Of a stretch of DNA of 64,000 bases, positions 1 through 11,431 are shown one piece after another. How positions within the stretch are numbered: position 1 is the first letter of the stretch; the number at the start of each line of letters is the position of its first letter. The DNA is from Eumeta japonica. Taxonomy: Eukaryota; Arthropoda; Insecta; Lepidoptera; Psychidae. The stretch lies in contig BGZK01001425.1 of NCBI GenBank assembly GCA_005406025.1, positions 62,001-126,000 on the forward strand, given 5' to 3'. Under the pieces are notes generated by a model. The model did not search any database, was not told the DNA's origin, and was given only the letters and a program-made list of their open reading frames with translations. A program made the translations under genes and the position numbers.

Positions 1-350
1 TTTTCACAAAAATATCCTTAAAAGAGTATTTTAATATTTTAGTAGATTTAATAAATCGCTCGTAAATTTTGTTTAATGGATTTAATATTGAAAATGCGTT
101 AGTATTAAAGAGTCGCTTTTGTTGTTTTGTATTTACTATTGTTATTATGGAATAAAAAATGCAGCACCTCCAGAAAAAAATACTATCGCTTAACAGTTCC
201 CCTAATATTATTAATTTTTAATTACATTAACTTACGTACAAACACTCTTATTTCTTACGTGACAATGAAACGGAGAGAATTATTTTTTGGCTGCATTTTA
301 ATTAGAGGGAAATATCGGACAAAAAGCGTTTATTTTAAACGACCCCGAGG
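1..350. other. AT-rich spacer
   Basis: No gene or recognisable repeat is visible. A 76-codon open frame (127-357, plus) has no recognisable domain and a composition typical of chance frames in AT-rich DNA. Confidence 0.6.
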
Positions 351-530
351 GAGCTGAATTATGCAAGCCGTTTCCAATAAGAGCAGCAGCGCCGCGCGCG
401 CGCCCCTAATCCGTCCGTCGAGAGGATCCGCTTGAGATGTTTATTGGCGCTCATCGCTCTCCATCCGCTGTGTGTACACACCGCGTGCACACGATAAGCG
501 CCGGCCTGCGCATGCACAACGCGAGTGCAT
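351..530. other. GC-rich, CpG-dense noncoding island
   Basis: A sharp rise in GC and CpG inside AT-rich DNA, including a GCCGCGCGCGCGCGCC-type run near 390 and a GTGTGTACACACC palindromic patch near 475. Short open frames on both strands (437-643 plus, 451-705 minus) overlap it and look like chance frames. A candidate cis-regulatory element by composition only. Confidence 0.35.
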
Positions 531-957
531 TTATTTTATTAAGGTTATTTAATATGCAGATAAGTGCTCGACGAACACGTAAATCAGTCGTTCGTTCGAG
601 AGTTGGTATTTTTTGTCCTAAGCTCGTTGCTGTCTCTTTTTGATATATTTTATTATTTAAGTAAAAATATAATATATAATCTAGACCGATTCGATGTTGG
701 CTCACCGTTGTTCCGCTATACCCTGCTTGTGAGGCTATCCCTACTATTATTGTAAATATTAAATATTATAATATTTTTCGCATAGCGTTATAGGTCGATG
801 AGGGATAAGGCCGTCACAGTGCAAAGCTCCTGAGGATTAGTGATTACAATCACCTCTACAATTTGTAAACCGACGGCAAAAAACGTAAAGATCTTTTTTG
901 TCCTTTGAAAATGCATAGCTTGAGCGAAATTTAAACTTAGCTTAAATTTAATAGTAT
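531..957. other. AT-rich spacer
   Basis: Nothing recognisable apart from short homopolymer and AT stretches. Confidence 0.55.
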
Positions 958-1003
958 TTCACGCGGACGAAACCACGGAACGCGTAATTGTTGTAACTAG
1001 TGA
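958..1003 (+). repeat. Degenerate lepidopteran repeat terminus
   Basis: The segment starts TTTCACGCGGACGAAACCAC and ends TAACTAGT. It resembles the common lepidopteran repeat end that runs 'cgcggacgaagtcgcgggc...agctagt', as recalled from general familiarity. The CTAGT end fits a Helitron-like 3' terminus, but no paired 5' end is visible and the copy is diverged. Confidence 0.35.
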
Positions 1004-1014
1004 CCGTTATTGAG

Positions 1015-1130
1015 TGTGCTATCGGGATCGTGATTGGGAATAGAATAGGAATCGAGAAAAGAATCGAGATTCCAATCGAAAACAAGACTGGAATCAGAAT
1101 TAAATTCGACTACAGAATCTCGATGAGGTT
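1015..1130 (+). repeat. Degenerate GAATCGAGA-type repeat, copy 1
   Basis: Short imprecise reiterations of GGAATCGAGA / GATTGGGAAT, with no fixed period. Similar blocks lie at 5440-5660 and 40560-40950, and a reverse-complement block at 9540-9720. Two of those adjoin an ...AAAAGCTAGT terminus, which suggests one repeat family. Confidence 0.4.
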
Positions 1131-1364
1131 AACAATTGAACCACATCGTGCTTGATAGAAAAGATAAAAGAATGCGTTCTACGTGCACGCGGAAGGAACC
1201 GCGGTCGAAAGCTAGTACTGTAATAAAACCGAAATCATATAATAGTGATACATTTTTATATCTACGAACTTATTATAATAGAATCGTTAAACTTACTCTT
1301 AACCGCTCGAACGAGTAACGAGTCATGTTGGCATTGCGCCTACACAGTACTACTGTATTTGGCC

Positions 1365-1422
1365 GCAGTGCAAGATGATACAAGAGGATACTACAATATC
1401 CTGTTGTATTGTGTTGCACTGC
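1365..1422. other. Long imperfect hairpin, pre-miRNA-like
   Basis: A 26-nt arm (1365-1390, starting GCAGTGCAAGATGATACAAG) pairs with a 26-nt arm (1397-1422, ending GTTGCACTGC) across a 6-nt loop, with 4 mismatched positions. Pairing may extend outward: TACTGT near 1352 with ACAGTA at 1441. The size and internal mismatches fit a miRNA precursor or a decayed foldback MITE. No known insect miRNA was recognised in either arm. Confidence 0.4.
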
Positions 1423-1599
1423 AATGGTCCGAGAGTCTCGACAGTATCCGATAGGACCACATCTTACCGCCACAGTATTGACGTCAAATTAAAATAGGGG
1501 AAGAGAGATTTTAAAATAGAGAAAATTGTGTAGGTCCTTATTTATTTTTCACCGGAAAATTTGTTTTGCAAAATGAAATAATCCTAAAGTAAAATTTTT

Positions 1600-1880
1600 G
1601 ATGGTTTTACTGCTGAGTTGTACCTTCTTACCATTTTTTATCAGATATTGAAAGCTTCATATCTAAGCTTCCCGGGCTGGTTCGATTCGAGTCGATAACT
1701 GCTGTTCACTCCTACTACAATAACGCCCCCGAGCGAAGACCTCGTGTACTATCTAAGATATTGAGTGAACGGTTTAAGCTCTCGAAATCACGAACCCATT
1801 GGTCAATGCACTCGTAGTTAGGATCCTAACCCGGTACCTTCTGATTGGAAGCTCTTAACCGCTGAGCCACTCAGCTTTGA
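1600..1880 (-). repeat. tRNA-derived SINE
   Basis: Read on the minus strand from about 1876, the head carries a good RNA polymerase III A box (TGGCTCAGCGG, reverse complement of about 1858-1868). About 35 bases on is a degraded B box (GGTTAGGATCC, about 1820-1830). Sequence between them folds like a tRNA anticodon arm (CTTCCAATCAGAAG). A tRNA-unrelated body follows to about 1600. This architecture is that of a SINE, not a functional tRNA: the B box is mutated and there is no tRNA-like 3' end. The family was not identified. Confidence 0.6.
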
Positions 1881-2794
1881 TCGATCGAGAATTTGTATTT
1901 AGTTTATACATATTATCTTTGGTGTTGTTTTGAAGATATCAATTGAATGTAATTCAGAACATCGTAGGATGATTTCCGATTTTAATATTACTTAATTAGT
2001 AGTGTTCTGTCAATTTTTCGTGTTCATTGTTTATGGACGCGTGACTCGTGTTTCACAAAGCTTGATATATTTTATGGAGCACGGGTTCCGTGACGTGTTT
2101 AATTCTATATAAAGAAAATTTTAATTTAGTCACAGTAACACAAAAAATACGGCGAATATACAAAGTCTACATTTATGTTTGTCAACCAATAGAGCGCATT
2201 TTATAGAAGAAAATTAATTTCTTGGACAATTCAATTTCGGATTTCGTGAAATTCTAACTCGATGTTTTTTTGATAAAATTTTCAGTGGAGAAACAAAATT
2301 GTTGTCAAAATGTTACATCAACAAAAAATGCGTATTTAGTCTATTATATATATTTTGTATTACGTTAGGACTTTCGGTATATCAGCTTATGTATAAAACT
2401 GCAAATATATTAATCGTTTGCTATATTTTAAATAATTACTATAGCATATCCCATTCATTGCTTATTCAAATTTTTGGAATAAATCAACTTTAATACTATA
2501 ATCGTGAAATTTTAATTAATACATAAATGCGAAAAATTACATAACAACTAGAATTATTGAATGCCATCGATATTAATATACAAATTAATCAACGGCGAGA
2601 TACGACAAAACTTTTAAACACTATTCAATATCAATACGAAAACTATCGCTTATCAAGTAACATTATTTTCGATGATTATTATTAATATATTCGTAAACAA
2701 TTTCCGAGTTTAATGATCACCCTGATTTTTTTTACCTCAGTCGCTGTGTTTCCAGAAATTATATATTTTTTTAATCTTTGCAAACGCAGCTTTC
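1881..2794. other. AT-rich spacer
   Basis: No gene, repeat signature or GC island seen. The frame at 2299-2493 is hydrophobic by AT-rich composition and unrecognised. Confidence 0.55.
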
Positions 2795-2985
2795 CTTATA
2801 CCCGCCAAGCTTTGAGGCGCCGGATACAGCGCGATGGACCGCGTTGGGAGAGAAATATCGTATTGGAACTCGCAAAGCTCTGCACTCCGCGCCGGCCGTG
2901 TTCCGCGGATACGGCTTTGAAATTTATGCGGTTAGCTTTGGGCTGTAGCCGTATAATGTATGCTTCGTTACCGAATTTCAGCTAA
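2795..2985. other. GC-rich noncoding island
   Basis: A sharply bounded island with several CGCG/GCGCCGG patches in AT-rich flanks. A 90-codon open frame (2713-2985) covers it but shows no domain, and its N-terminal third lies in AT-rich DNA, so it is probably not a gene. Confidence 0.35.
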
Positions 2986-3295
2986 TGGGAGTTACGTAGG
3001 CAGTGTATCAATGAATTAACGTTGTATTAAGAAAAACAAAGTATTTTATTCTGGTTGTAAGCTCGTAAAGCATACGTATCATATACTATTTTTCATGACA
3101 TTTCTAATATTTAAAAAAACTGTCTTTGAATTTTCATACAAGCCGTTACATAAAAACATTAAAATACACTGTTTTACGTCTTAAAAATTCATTTCGCGTA
3201 TGTACGTTATTTAAGTACCGTGCTGATTTTCTAACATACAGAAATACATGAATTTTATATCACCTTATAGACAGTTGTATGTACATATACATATA

Positions 3296-3296
3296 T

Positions 3297-3336
<40 letters not shown>
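3296..3336. repeat. (AT)n microsatellite
   Basis: About 18 uninterrupted AT dinucleotides, preceded by a short imperfect TATA-rich stretch. Flanks 2986-3424 are otherwise plain AT-rich spacer. Confidence 0.9.
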
Positions 3337-3338
<2 letters not shown>

Positions 3339-3424
3339 TTGTTGTTTATATTACGAAATTAAAATCAATAATTAGTTTATTAACATGCAGACAACATTCT
3401 AATACAAAATGCATGTATTTCTGT

Positions 3425-3640
3425 CTGTGATTCTTTTGATTGCGCTCGGGGTGAACCTGAGAACATTGTCGACACACTGTTCGAATGTTTCGCCTTAGAC
3501 GCCGATGGGTGTTCGATTTTCAGACGCTACGTAGTCTTCCGATCGCAGTTCAGTGTTTAACCTCCTCGTCGAAGTTGCACCTCCCCAATCGTAAACTGTC
3601 TACGAAGTATGCCGAGTCTGAACGTCGAGCAAAATGCTCA
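3425..3640. other. Moderately GC-rich noncoding stretch
   Basis: Higher GC and CpG than its surroundings, with a 66-codon chance frame (3485-3685). No repeat family or protein recognised. Confidence 0.3.
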
Positions 3641-5439
3641 TGTTATCCGTATTTATTTTGGATCTACACAGTTAAAAACTACTAACACCCTCTAGTGTGG
3701 CGACAAGATGATTAATGTATTCTGCACATGTTATCTGTTATCTGTCGTTATATCATTGTTTTATTGTATTTAATGCCCAAGATTTATCAGTAAATGGAAG
3801 GAGACTCGTGTCTTGTTATTTATCAATGTTAATGCAAGCCCATTACATAGAAATACTAAAAGAATGTCCATAGTGTTGTGCTGAAGTTAAAAACGTACGT
3901 TTCTTCCACCGCACATGCGATAGAATTCACTAATTTTGCCAGATCTTGTATGGAAATATTTAATTTTAACGCAGTTTTAACTGTAAAATGAAAAATACAT
4001 CTCAAAAGCACAAAGTTAGGAAATAATGGCCTTGTGAGCAATATAAGCTATTTTTTTACCGAGGAAAAATAACCCATTTACGTGGAAAAATGTTTGTTGG
4101 GGATAATAGGGATTTATGTAAACCTTTTAAAAATAAACACGCCAGTGCCAGTCAGACCTCGAACTGCGTTCGCCATTTAATGGCAAGATCGATATCGGCA
4201 TAAGTTCTTACGATGAAATATAAACATTTGTGTACGCCTAAACAAATTAAAAAGACCCTACAAACTGAAAAATGAATTGTTACAATAGCTATGAGTTTTC
4301 AACAATAGTTTCGCTGTTATGAACATAGAGCAACTTCCGTATTTTTTACACCGATGAGTCATTGACAAAGCGATGTGCAAGGTAACGGAAAAATTGGCAT
4401 TGAAATAGAGATTGGAATCAATCTATAAAAATCGAGGTTAGGACCAACATTAAACTCGGGAGCTATAGTGAAATGACATGGATATAACGGATGAATTTGT
4501 TCATTTTATACGTACATGAGCGAAACCGCAGACAAATGTTGTATTGAAATAACTTTGGAAAGATATACATTTAATCAATGCAAAATATGCCAACCGCTGC
4601 AGTAATTAATGACACTAGTGGGTGCATGAAATTTAATTAAACCCCAGTTGCATGTTGCAGTGGCGTGAACAAAAGTCAGCTATAAATTTTATATTCGATA
4701 CTCGATAGCACTCCGCCGATTAATCTAGTTTTATTAAAATCGATCTGACATCGGAAATTTTTGATATCGTCGTGAATATTTTAATGAGAGACTTGTGCAG
4801 AGAAAAAAATAGAGATACATTTTCATACACTTAGAGAACGCTCGAGCGATGCTACAGGGAACAAATATGTTAATATAAAATTTTTTCACTGCTATACAAT
4901 ATTGCATTAATTCAAGCGATGATGCATATTAAGAAAACATCTAGAAACAACTTCTTTTATGTAATAAATATCAATAGGACATTTATGTCTAATCATATCG
5001 AATATCACAAGAAATTGAAAATGTCGGGAAAACGTCGAACACGTCATGAAGTTAAAAGGTAAGAAAATATGATACATGTATATACGAATAATAATGTGTA
5101 CACGTGTGAATAAAATGATTAGTACTCTGCGCGTTTGATTTCAGCGAGTGGTTTGATTTCACAAAGTCAAAAACTCAGTAGTTCAGGTTTTGTGGCAGCG
5201 TTTTTGACTAATCGCCCGTTATTGACCGAACACAAACGTACGGTACGTATAGAATGATGAAATATATGAATAAATTCCACCTTTCATGAAAAATCATTAA
5301 TATTTTGCTCCCACGATACAGCTCTGTATCATTTAGCTTCTGAGAAAAGAAAATCACCCGTGAAAATTATTAAAATGGAAAAGCGGAGGATGATCTATTT
5401 TTTTAGCGTATTTAGCATGGAGTCAGGAACGAATCGACA
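3641..5439. other. AT-rich spacer
   Basis: About 1.8 kb with no recognisable gene, RNA or repeat. The minus frame at 3856-4041 is short and unrecognised. Confidence 0.55.
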
Positions 5440-5660
5440 GATTTTAAATAAAGTTCGATGAGGAGCGTGTCTGTGAAGTCGAGAGCGGGCTAGGAATCGA
5501 AAATTCCGCGTTCGTCTTTTTTTCCCAATCAGGTGGATTTGCGGGAAAAAAGCAAGTTCGGGACTGGAGGTGAGAACGAGAGTAGAATAAAAATCGAGAT
5601 CCTAAGATTGGAATCGGGAACACGATCGAGCTGACGATCGAGACAGCTATTTGAATCGAC
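5440..5660 (+). repeat. Degenerate GAATCGAGA-type repeat, copy 2
   Basis: Purine-rich reiterations such as GAGAACGAGAG, AAATCGAGATCC, GGAATCGGGAA and GATCGAGAC. They match the style of the blocks at 1015 and 40560. No clear terminus on either side. The 95-codon minus frame over it is a by-product of the low-complexity strand bias. Confidence 0.4.
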
Positions 5661-5779
5661 ATCGTATATAACACGCATACATTGGAGGCGGATTTGTGGA
5701 CGGTTGCAGTCATGAAAATTCTAAAGTGCATTCTACACTCTAAACTTGCATAAATACACGAGACATGTCAAAAATTGAC

Positions 5780-6000
5780 GCGTTAAATAGACACAGGCGG
5801 AAGGCAGTCGGCGCGCGCACATCGTTCGCGATGGAATTGATTTAATAAGGCTTCACACTCACCTACTACCTTTCAGCGGCCTTTGATGTATACAAATTTT
5901 ATCGAATCACGTTAAGTTTCGAGTTAAAAGGGCCCAATTTCGTTAACCGTACCTTGCCCTTCGCGTTCGTCGATCGTGTAAGTTCAACGTCCCGTGTGTG
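5780..6000. other. GC-rich noncoding island
   Basis: CpG-rich patches (GTCGGCGCGCGCAC near 5807, CGTTCGTCGATCG near 5966) within AT-rich DNA. No open frame or repeat recognised. A candidate regulatory element by composition only. Confidence 0.3.
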
Positions 6001-6758
6001 TCGATTGATCGCTTTGACGTTTTTCGTGGCACGTCGTTAAATTCGTGGAGTTGTTTTTATGTGTATTTTGTTTTATTTTGTCAAGTTTCCTTCCTTTTCT
6101 ACTCGAATTTTATAGTTGAAAAACATATGAACTAATTTTAACGTATTTTGACAGTATAATTTGTCGTGTTTCAATTCATATTTTGACAACACTATATGAA
6201 ATAACGTGAAAGAAGGCGCTACTGCGCTACCGTTCAAATCGAATCCACGCTTTTAATTAAATAAAAAGTATTGTTTATCGTAAAAATTGTCGAAATACAG
6301 TATAAAACGAAGTGCAGTACTAATTAACAGCTGTAAAACGTGAACTTTTGCCTGAATGTGAAAAAAACAATGTTAAAAACCATCAAACACTGAGGAACGA
6401 AACATCGGATAAATATCGAAATTTCATAGTGAAGACTGACTGAAGCCTAACAAACCTATTTCAGTGCAAAAAAAGATTAAAATTAAAACTAAGATAATAT
6501 TGTGCACATAAGGAATTTTTTGTCACCAAGTGCATAACTTCAAATCACGAAAACTAACATATCATCTTGCCCGAGATTGTAAATTGATTATAAATCAGCG
6601 CCATCTAATAGTGATCGGCAGAACAGAAAGAAACTACGCTAAAGTTGTTACATTTTCTACTACAACATATACTTCCACAACTTACCGTAAAAGATAATAA
6701 ATACTCTCCGGAGCAAACTCTAAAGCTAAAAGTAGTTACGCAATAAATAATATAAAAG
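6001..6758. other. AT-rich segment upstream of the ORF1 relic
   Basis: May include the 5' leader of the retrotransposon whose ORF1 follows, but no boundary or target duplication is visible. The minus-strand frame at 6605-6898 is antisense to the relic and is not a gene. Confidence 0.35.
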
Positions 6759-7400
6759 ATGCTGAACAACATGCAGCAATATATGACACAACAAAAGTGG
6801 ATATATGGAATAAGTAAAAAAACATAAAAAATACCACTGGCAGCAACATCATCAAGAAATTTAAAAGTCTGGAAATAAATAATGAGTTTCTTGAACAAAA
6901 ATTAGAAACACAAAAAAATCCATAGACAATATGTTTAGAGATTCATAAGAAAAAAAAATACTTATTTTCGGAATTGAAGGACATGAAAAGACTTATCAAG
7001 ATTTAGAGAAAAAAGTGCTGGATGTTATAAATAACATATTAAAAGTAAACTGTTAAGATAACAGCATCGAATCAGAAAGGAGGCTTGGAAAAAAAAGAAA
7101 AAGTCAGACCGACCGTAATTACTTTGCTTACTATGGGGCTGAAAATAAAAATATTAAAAAGTAAGAAGAACCTGGAAAAATTACCATACTACATAAAAGA
7201 AGATTTCCCCACAGAAACATTAACAAAGCGCAAAGAAATTAAAATCCAGCTAAAGAAGGGAAAACAACAAGATAGAAAGGCAGTCATAAAATATAGATAG
7301 AATCGTCATTTTAAGAACGAAAAATGAACAAATGAAAATGAAAAAAAAAGAAAAGAAAACTGTCAGAATCCCCTGAAGTACCGGGATGAGCTAGTAACAA
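6759..7400 (+). pseudogene. Non-LTR retrotransposon ORF1 relic
   Basis: Translation in shifting frames gives, in order: a short Met-rich start (6760); a coiled-coil-like stretch around 6840-6930 (reads EINNEFLEQKLETQKKSIDN); then a nucleic-acid-binding ORF1-type segment from about 6960 (LIFGIEGHEKTYQDLEKKVL, later RLGKKEKVRPTVITLLT and YYIKEDFPTETLTKRKEIK). In known LINE ORF1 proteins this part resembles the RRM/C-terminal RNA-binding region. The longest uninterrupted piece is 7085-7300. A frameshift near 7295 leads into IDRIVILRTKNEQMK. Several stops make it non-functional. No ORF2 reverse transcriptase follows in the next 1.4 kb. The exact clade was not determined. Confidence 0.65.
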
Positions 7401-8675
7401 AGAAAATAAGAAGCAACCCTCAAAAATTAACAAAATCAACAATATTAGTAACTTCCTCATAAAAAAATAACCGTTGCTCACTTACCAGGAAAAACCCACT
7501 CCGCAACTACAAGAATAAGACGCTAGTCGCACAACCAAATAGCAAATTATACGGGCCCCTCTCTATCTGCCAAGACTACATAACGCATCAATGAAAAATC
7601 AAAGCTAATATAAGCAAAATACTTCATAGCACCATATAAAACCTGGAAAAGGTTTTTACCCTCAATTAAGAGGGGTACACGCATGATTTGCTTTTACCAT
7701 TTTATAAACTTTTATTTTACTATAATTATGCAAAATATCTGACGTATTATGGTAGAGTATTATTAGTACACAGGAATAAAATGGAAATATTATGAATTGT
7801 GTTGATTAAGAATGATTTTAAATTAAATAATTATATTTATAAATTAGAGCGATGATAATTATTAGAGGTACTTTTAAATATTATATATTAGAAAAAGAAT
7901 CAACTGAAATTACAAATTCATAAATTGTTTAAATCTTGTGAAAAAATAATGCTATTATAATACAATTGAGCGAATTTGTTTTAGTTTCATCTTTTTCATA
8001 ATATTGCAACAAATAGGATTAAATAATTGGAAATAAAAGGCTTTTTTATTTTTTAAAATATTTTATTTATATGTAATACGGAATATTAGAATCATAACTT
8101 TTTCAACAATTACGAGGTGTTTATTTAAAGACGTCAAAATTGTGGTACATACAAAATAAATAATACAGTCGTATTTAAACCGCCTACTCGAAATTTAATT
8201 TACTCACAATGATAATTTATAACATGTATTACTTTTGAAACTGCATTTTAATACATACATGTTGAAATAAAACACTGACACAAAATTTGTGCTGATTAAT
8301 GACCTAATATTAAAGCCCATTACAAAAAAATAATCACATTCTGCAACCTGTACGGGAATCTGCCCATGAGGTAGTAATACCAAGTTTTTTGTGTCGGTGA
8401 TATCTGCTCCTTGTTGCTGGTATGGCCACCTTCAAAATCTGATGACCTGAACTTAAAGATACTGAATATGGACATGGTGACAGAATTTCATGATTGTCCA
8501 CTCGACATCTACGAGAACGGAAAGGTCTAAATTCAAAGCGATAAACTGTGCTCACAATGTTACAATAAATAATATAACGCGAGGAAGTACAACGACTCAG
8601 AATTGTAATAATTTAATACAATGAAGTACAGAAAGGGTTATAATTATCGATTGTAATGAATGGCATGTGCGAATA
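7295..8675 (+). repeat. Left arm of large inverted repeat
   Basis: Reverse-complement match, high identity by eye (few substitutions over sampled stretches, e.g. 8341-8580), to 11432-12842. It begins inside the ORF1 relic (TAGATAGAATCGTCATTTTA) and ends at TGGCATGTGCGAATA. On the minus strand it holds a 73-codon frame (8334-8555) whose near-identical partner lies at 11552 plus; the product is unrecognised. Most of the arm is AT-rich and noncoding, with no reverse transcriptase motif. Confidence 0.85.
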
Positions 8676-9480
8676 CGGCAGGGATTCACTTCTTTTGAAA
8701 TCCTATTTGAAAAACGGCCCCAACAATCTGAAATCCTAGAACAGAACGTAACACTGCAAAAAAAAAAAGGTAACAGTGATTTAACAAGCAAAGTTGTTAG
8801 CCACCGCACTGTCGTCGAATTTTTAATTAAAGGCGAAATTATTTGAAACTCGCAAAATCATCCCGGGGTCGCGCCCGGGGCGGGAGATTCGTTTTCTTGT
8901 AGTTGTTTGTTTTGAGAAACAAATAAGTTGGGGCCTTCTATTAAGATGATAATGATGCTCCTCAAAGATTTCTTTTTTTTTGTAAGCTTCTTAAGTAATT
9001 GCGCCCTAGGACTTTTTAGGTACCCATTAAGTCTTCCTCAGGGATAGAAAGCTCAAATTATAATGAGAAAAAAATTGAAAACTCAATTTTATTCAATATC
9101 AGGTGTTTACACCTTCCTATTGAAAGTTTAAATAAATTTGTCACCGGTTTGAAATACAAGGAGCAGAATTGACAAAAAATTTTTTTATGAATTAATTTTG
9201 TATTAAGAAAGTCAAATCTATTACTTTGATAATAAGGATAACTATCAGTCGTATATTCATTATCATTATTCTTACGTAAGTTTTTTCATTGGGTGCTTTT
9301 AGGAATATTTATGAATCGACTTTTATTGAAATTCACTATTTTTTTTTTGTAATATTATTTACTTATAATTCACCTATAGAAACAATTATTGTCCTTGTAC
9401 GTAAGTATTATATTCCTTTCTTTTCCTCTATTATATATATTGTGGATGTCACCCATTTCATTAAAAAAAATCACTTTATT
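8676..9480. other. Spacer inside the large inverted repeat
   Basis: Mostly AT-rich. A short GC cluster near 8862-8885 repeats CCCGGGG around TCGCG. The minus frame at 8597-8809 bridges arm and loop and is unrecognised. Confidence 0.5.
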
Positions 9481-9720
9481 ACTAGCTTTTGCCTGCCACT
9501 TCACCCGTATAAATATAGAAATATTTTTTTCACTATGCACAACAAACAATCTCGCTCTGAACCACGTTTCGTTTGCGATTTCGATCACCGTATTGATTGC
9601 GATGTCGATTCGTCTCACTCTCTATTGCAATCGCGGTCTCAATTTTGGTCTCGATACTACACCTCCTTCAGATTCTTGATTTCCACTTTTTGCTCTGGAC
9701 TTACTAATGTCCAAATGATA
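9481..9720 (-). repeat. Helitron-like or related repeat fragment
   Basis: Read on the minus strand, a block of GAATCGAAATCGC-type reiterations (9720 to about 9540) is followed by ...CGGGTGAAGTGGCAGGCAAA and AGCTAGT ending at 9481. This matches the lepidopteran repeat end seen at 41011. The CTAGT end suits a Helitron 3' terminus, but no hairpin or 5' TC end was confirmed. The 144-codon frame at 9289-9723 spans it and is not credited as a gene. Confidence 0.45.
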
Positions 9721-10424
9721 TAACGGATTTGAATCATTTATTATGTTATATTAACATCGTACATTTAAATAACAGTTCAACTGTCATATGTGGTCAACTT
9801 GGTGGGTGAAGCGATTCATAATATTTTGCGAACAGCTATTAGGACACTTCTTACTAGAGAGGCGATGGAGGTTAAACTGGAGCCAGTTGCCTATTGATCT
9901 CATCGCGTTGCTTATTTTAAAGCTAGTCAAATCAAAGAACAATTTCATTGATTTATTGTGATTCTTATTTTAATGGAGAAATATACATTGAAAAAAAAAT
10001 AAATATTAATTGTTATTTCACAAATCTAGTTGCGACTGTTCGGCCAGGTAATGAAATCGTGGAAGCCATCGTTCTTTCTTTCTACACAATCATTTCTATT
10101 TTGGGCATGTACGTTAAGTTTTTTAATGACTTAAAATAGTTATAGTATTTATATTGTCGTATACTAGAATACAAATAAATAATTCGCTTGTAAGTTTTCA
10201 CGTTCGGGGTCAGTTATCTTTAGAAATGAACTTTTGACTGTAATTATTTCCTTTGGTTGTACGCATCATAAATAATAGAATTTATATTCCAAATTACGAT
10301 GAATTTTCATAACGATCCTCTGTTAATACATCGAACAACTTATTTCTATAACCTAGTCTGGAACAGTCGGGCGTTCGAAACCTACTGAAAAATAAATGCA
10401 GTAAAGTTGTAAATGGCAACACCG
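9721..10424. other. AT-rich spacer
   Basis: Nothing recognisable. Confidence 0.5.
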
Positions 10425-10640
10425 AGGATTTCACGTAACGTCAGAGTGCGCCCGACGTGCGCCCGCACTAAACACGTCTCCGCACAGAGTCGCTGCGGGC
10501 GCTTGCGGTTACATAAATAACGCTGTAACCCTGTTCCATACCGGTAATGTGGTTTTAATGTGCCTAGCGCTAAATGCGCTGCGAGGGATAAAACTCATTT
10601 AGTTAAAGTTGAACCGGAGCGGAGATACGCTTTACTTGAT
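10425..10640. other. GC-rich noncoding island
   Basis: Contains GTGCGCCCGACGTGCGCCCG around 10446 and AGTCGCTGCGGGCGCTTGCG around 10487, framed by AT-rich DNA. It has no convincing open frame. It lies in the loop of the large inverted repeat. Candidate cis-regulatory element by composition. Confidence 0.35.
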
Positions 10641-11431
10641 TACCAATCTTATACCAGTAACTATAGCAAGTTGACCCTGAGCTTACTACCGAGTTAAGAT
10701 ATTTCTAAGTCATTAAAAGTAAAAAAGATGCGTGCCTCACCCATATAAGAACTACGTTGAAGTATTTAATATTTACACTTTAAATTGCCGTTATTAATAT
10801 TTTATCATCACATTAATAAAAATAGTATTTTCCGTACACGCAATGTATATCATTCAAATAAACTTTATGTTGACAAGAGTTAATATACCAAAATAAATAT
10901 AATTAGTTAATTTAATTACTCATGTTTCGCAAACAATAGTATAAAAGCAAAATTCACTCTGCTCTGCTTATCTGTTTGTCTGATACGTTTTCACGACTAA
11001 GCTTTTGCGCCAGTTTCATTAAAATTTAACAATTAAATTCGAGGAGTGGCGGCCTTTGAAAGGTTCTTGCTAAAAGTAAAACTCTTGAAAATTATATTTT
11101 CATCATTGAATAGATTTTTTACTATGAAGTTCAAAATATTTTTTTACAGTTATTTCTTGCAAAAATTTTTAACTAATCAACCGAATTATTCAAAAACTGA
11201 TCAGTTCGATTCTCTAGAAAACCACGTAAGTTGAAATCGGTTAATTTAATCATAACAAGACTTGTTCAAATAACTTCTAAATGAGACAACTAGTAAAAGT
11301 CTAATTTAAGGAAATCGACACATGTTAGATCGTCTAAAATTATTTTTGGAGGTCGAATTTAAGTAACATCAATCATATTACAATGTTAAATTTAGGGAAT
11401 TTCTACTATAAAATTTTGAATAAATAGCTTA
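10641..11431. other. AT-rich spacer
   Basis: Nothing recognisable. The frame at 11046-11234 is Lys/Phe-rich by composition and unrecognised. Confidence 0.5.

Noticed and set aside
1812..1876. A functional tRNA gene
   Set aside because: A good A box but a mutated B box and no closed acceptor stem; it continues into a SINE-type body.
9289..9723. Longest open frame in the window (144 codons, plus)
   Set aside because: It overlaps a Helitron-like repeat fragment, has overlapping frames on both strands, starts in AT-rich spacer, and shows no recognisable domain.
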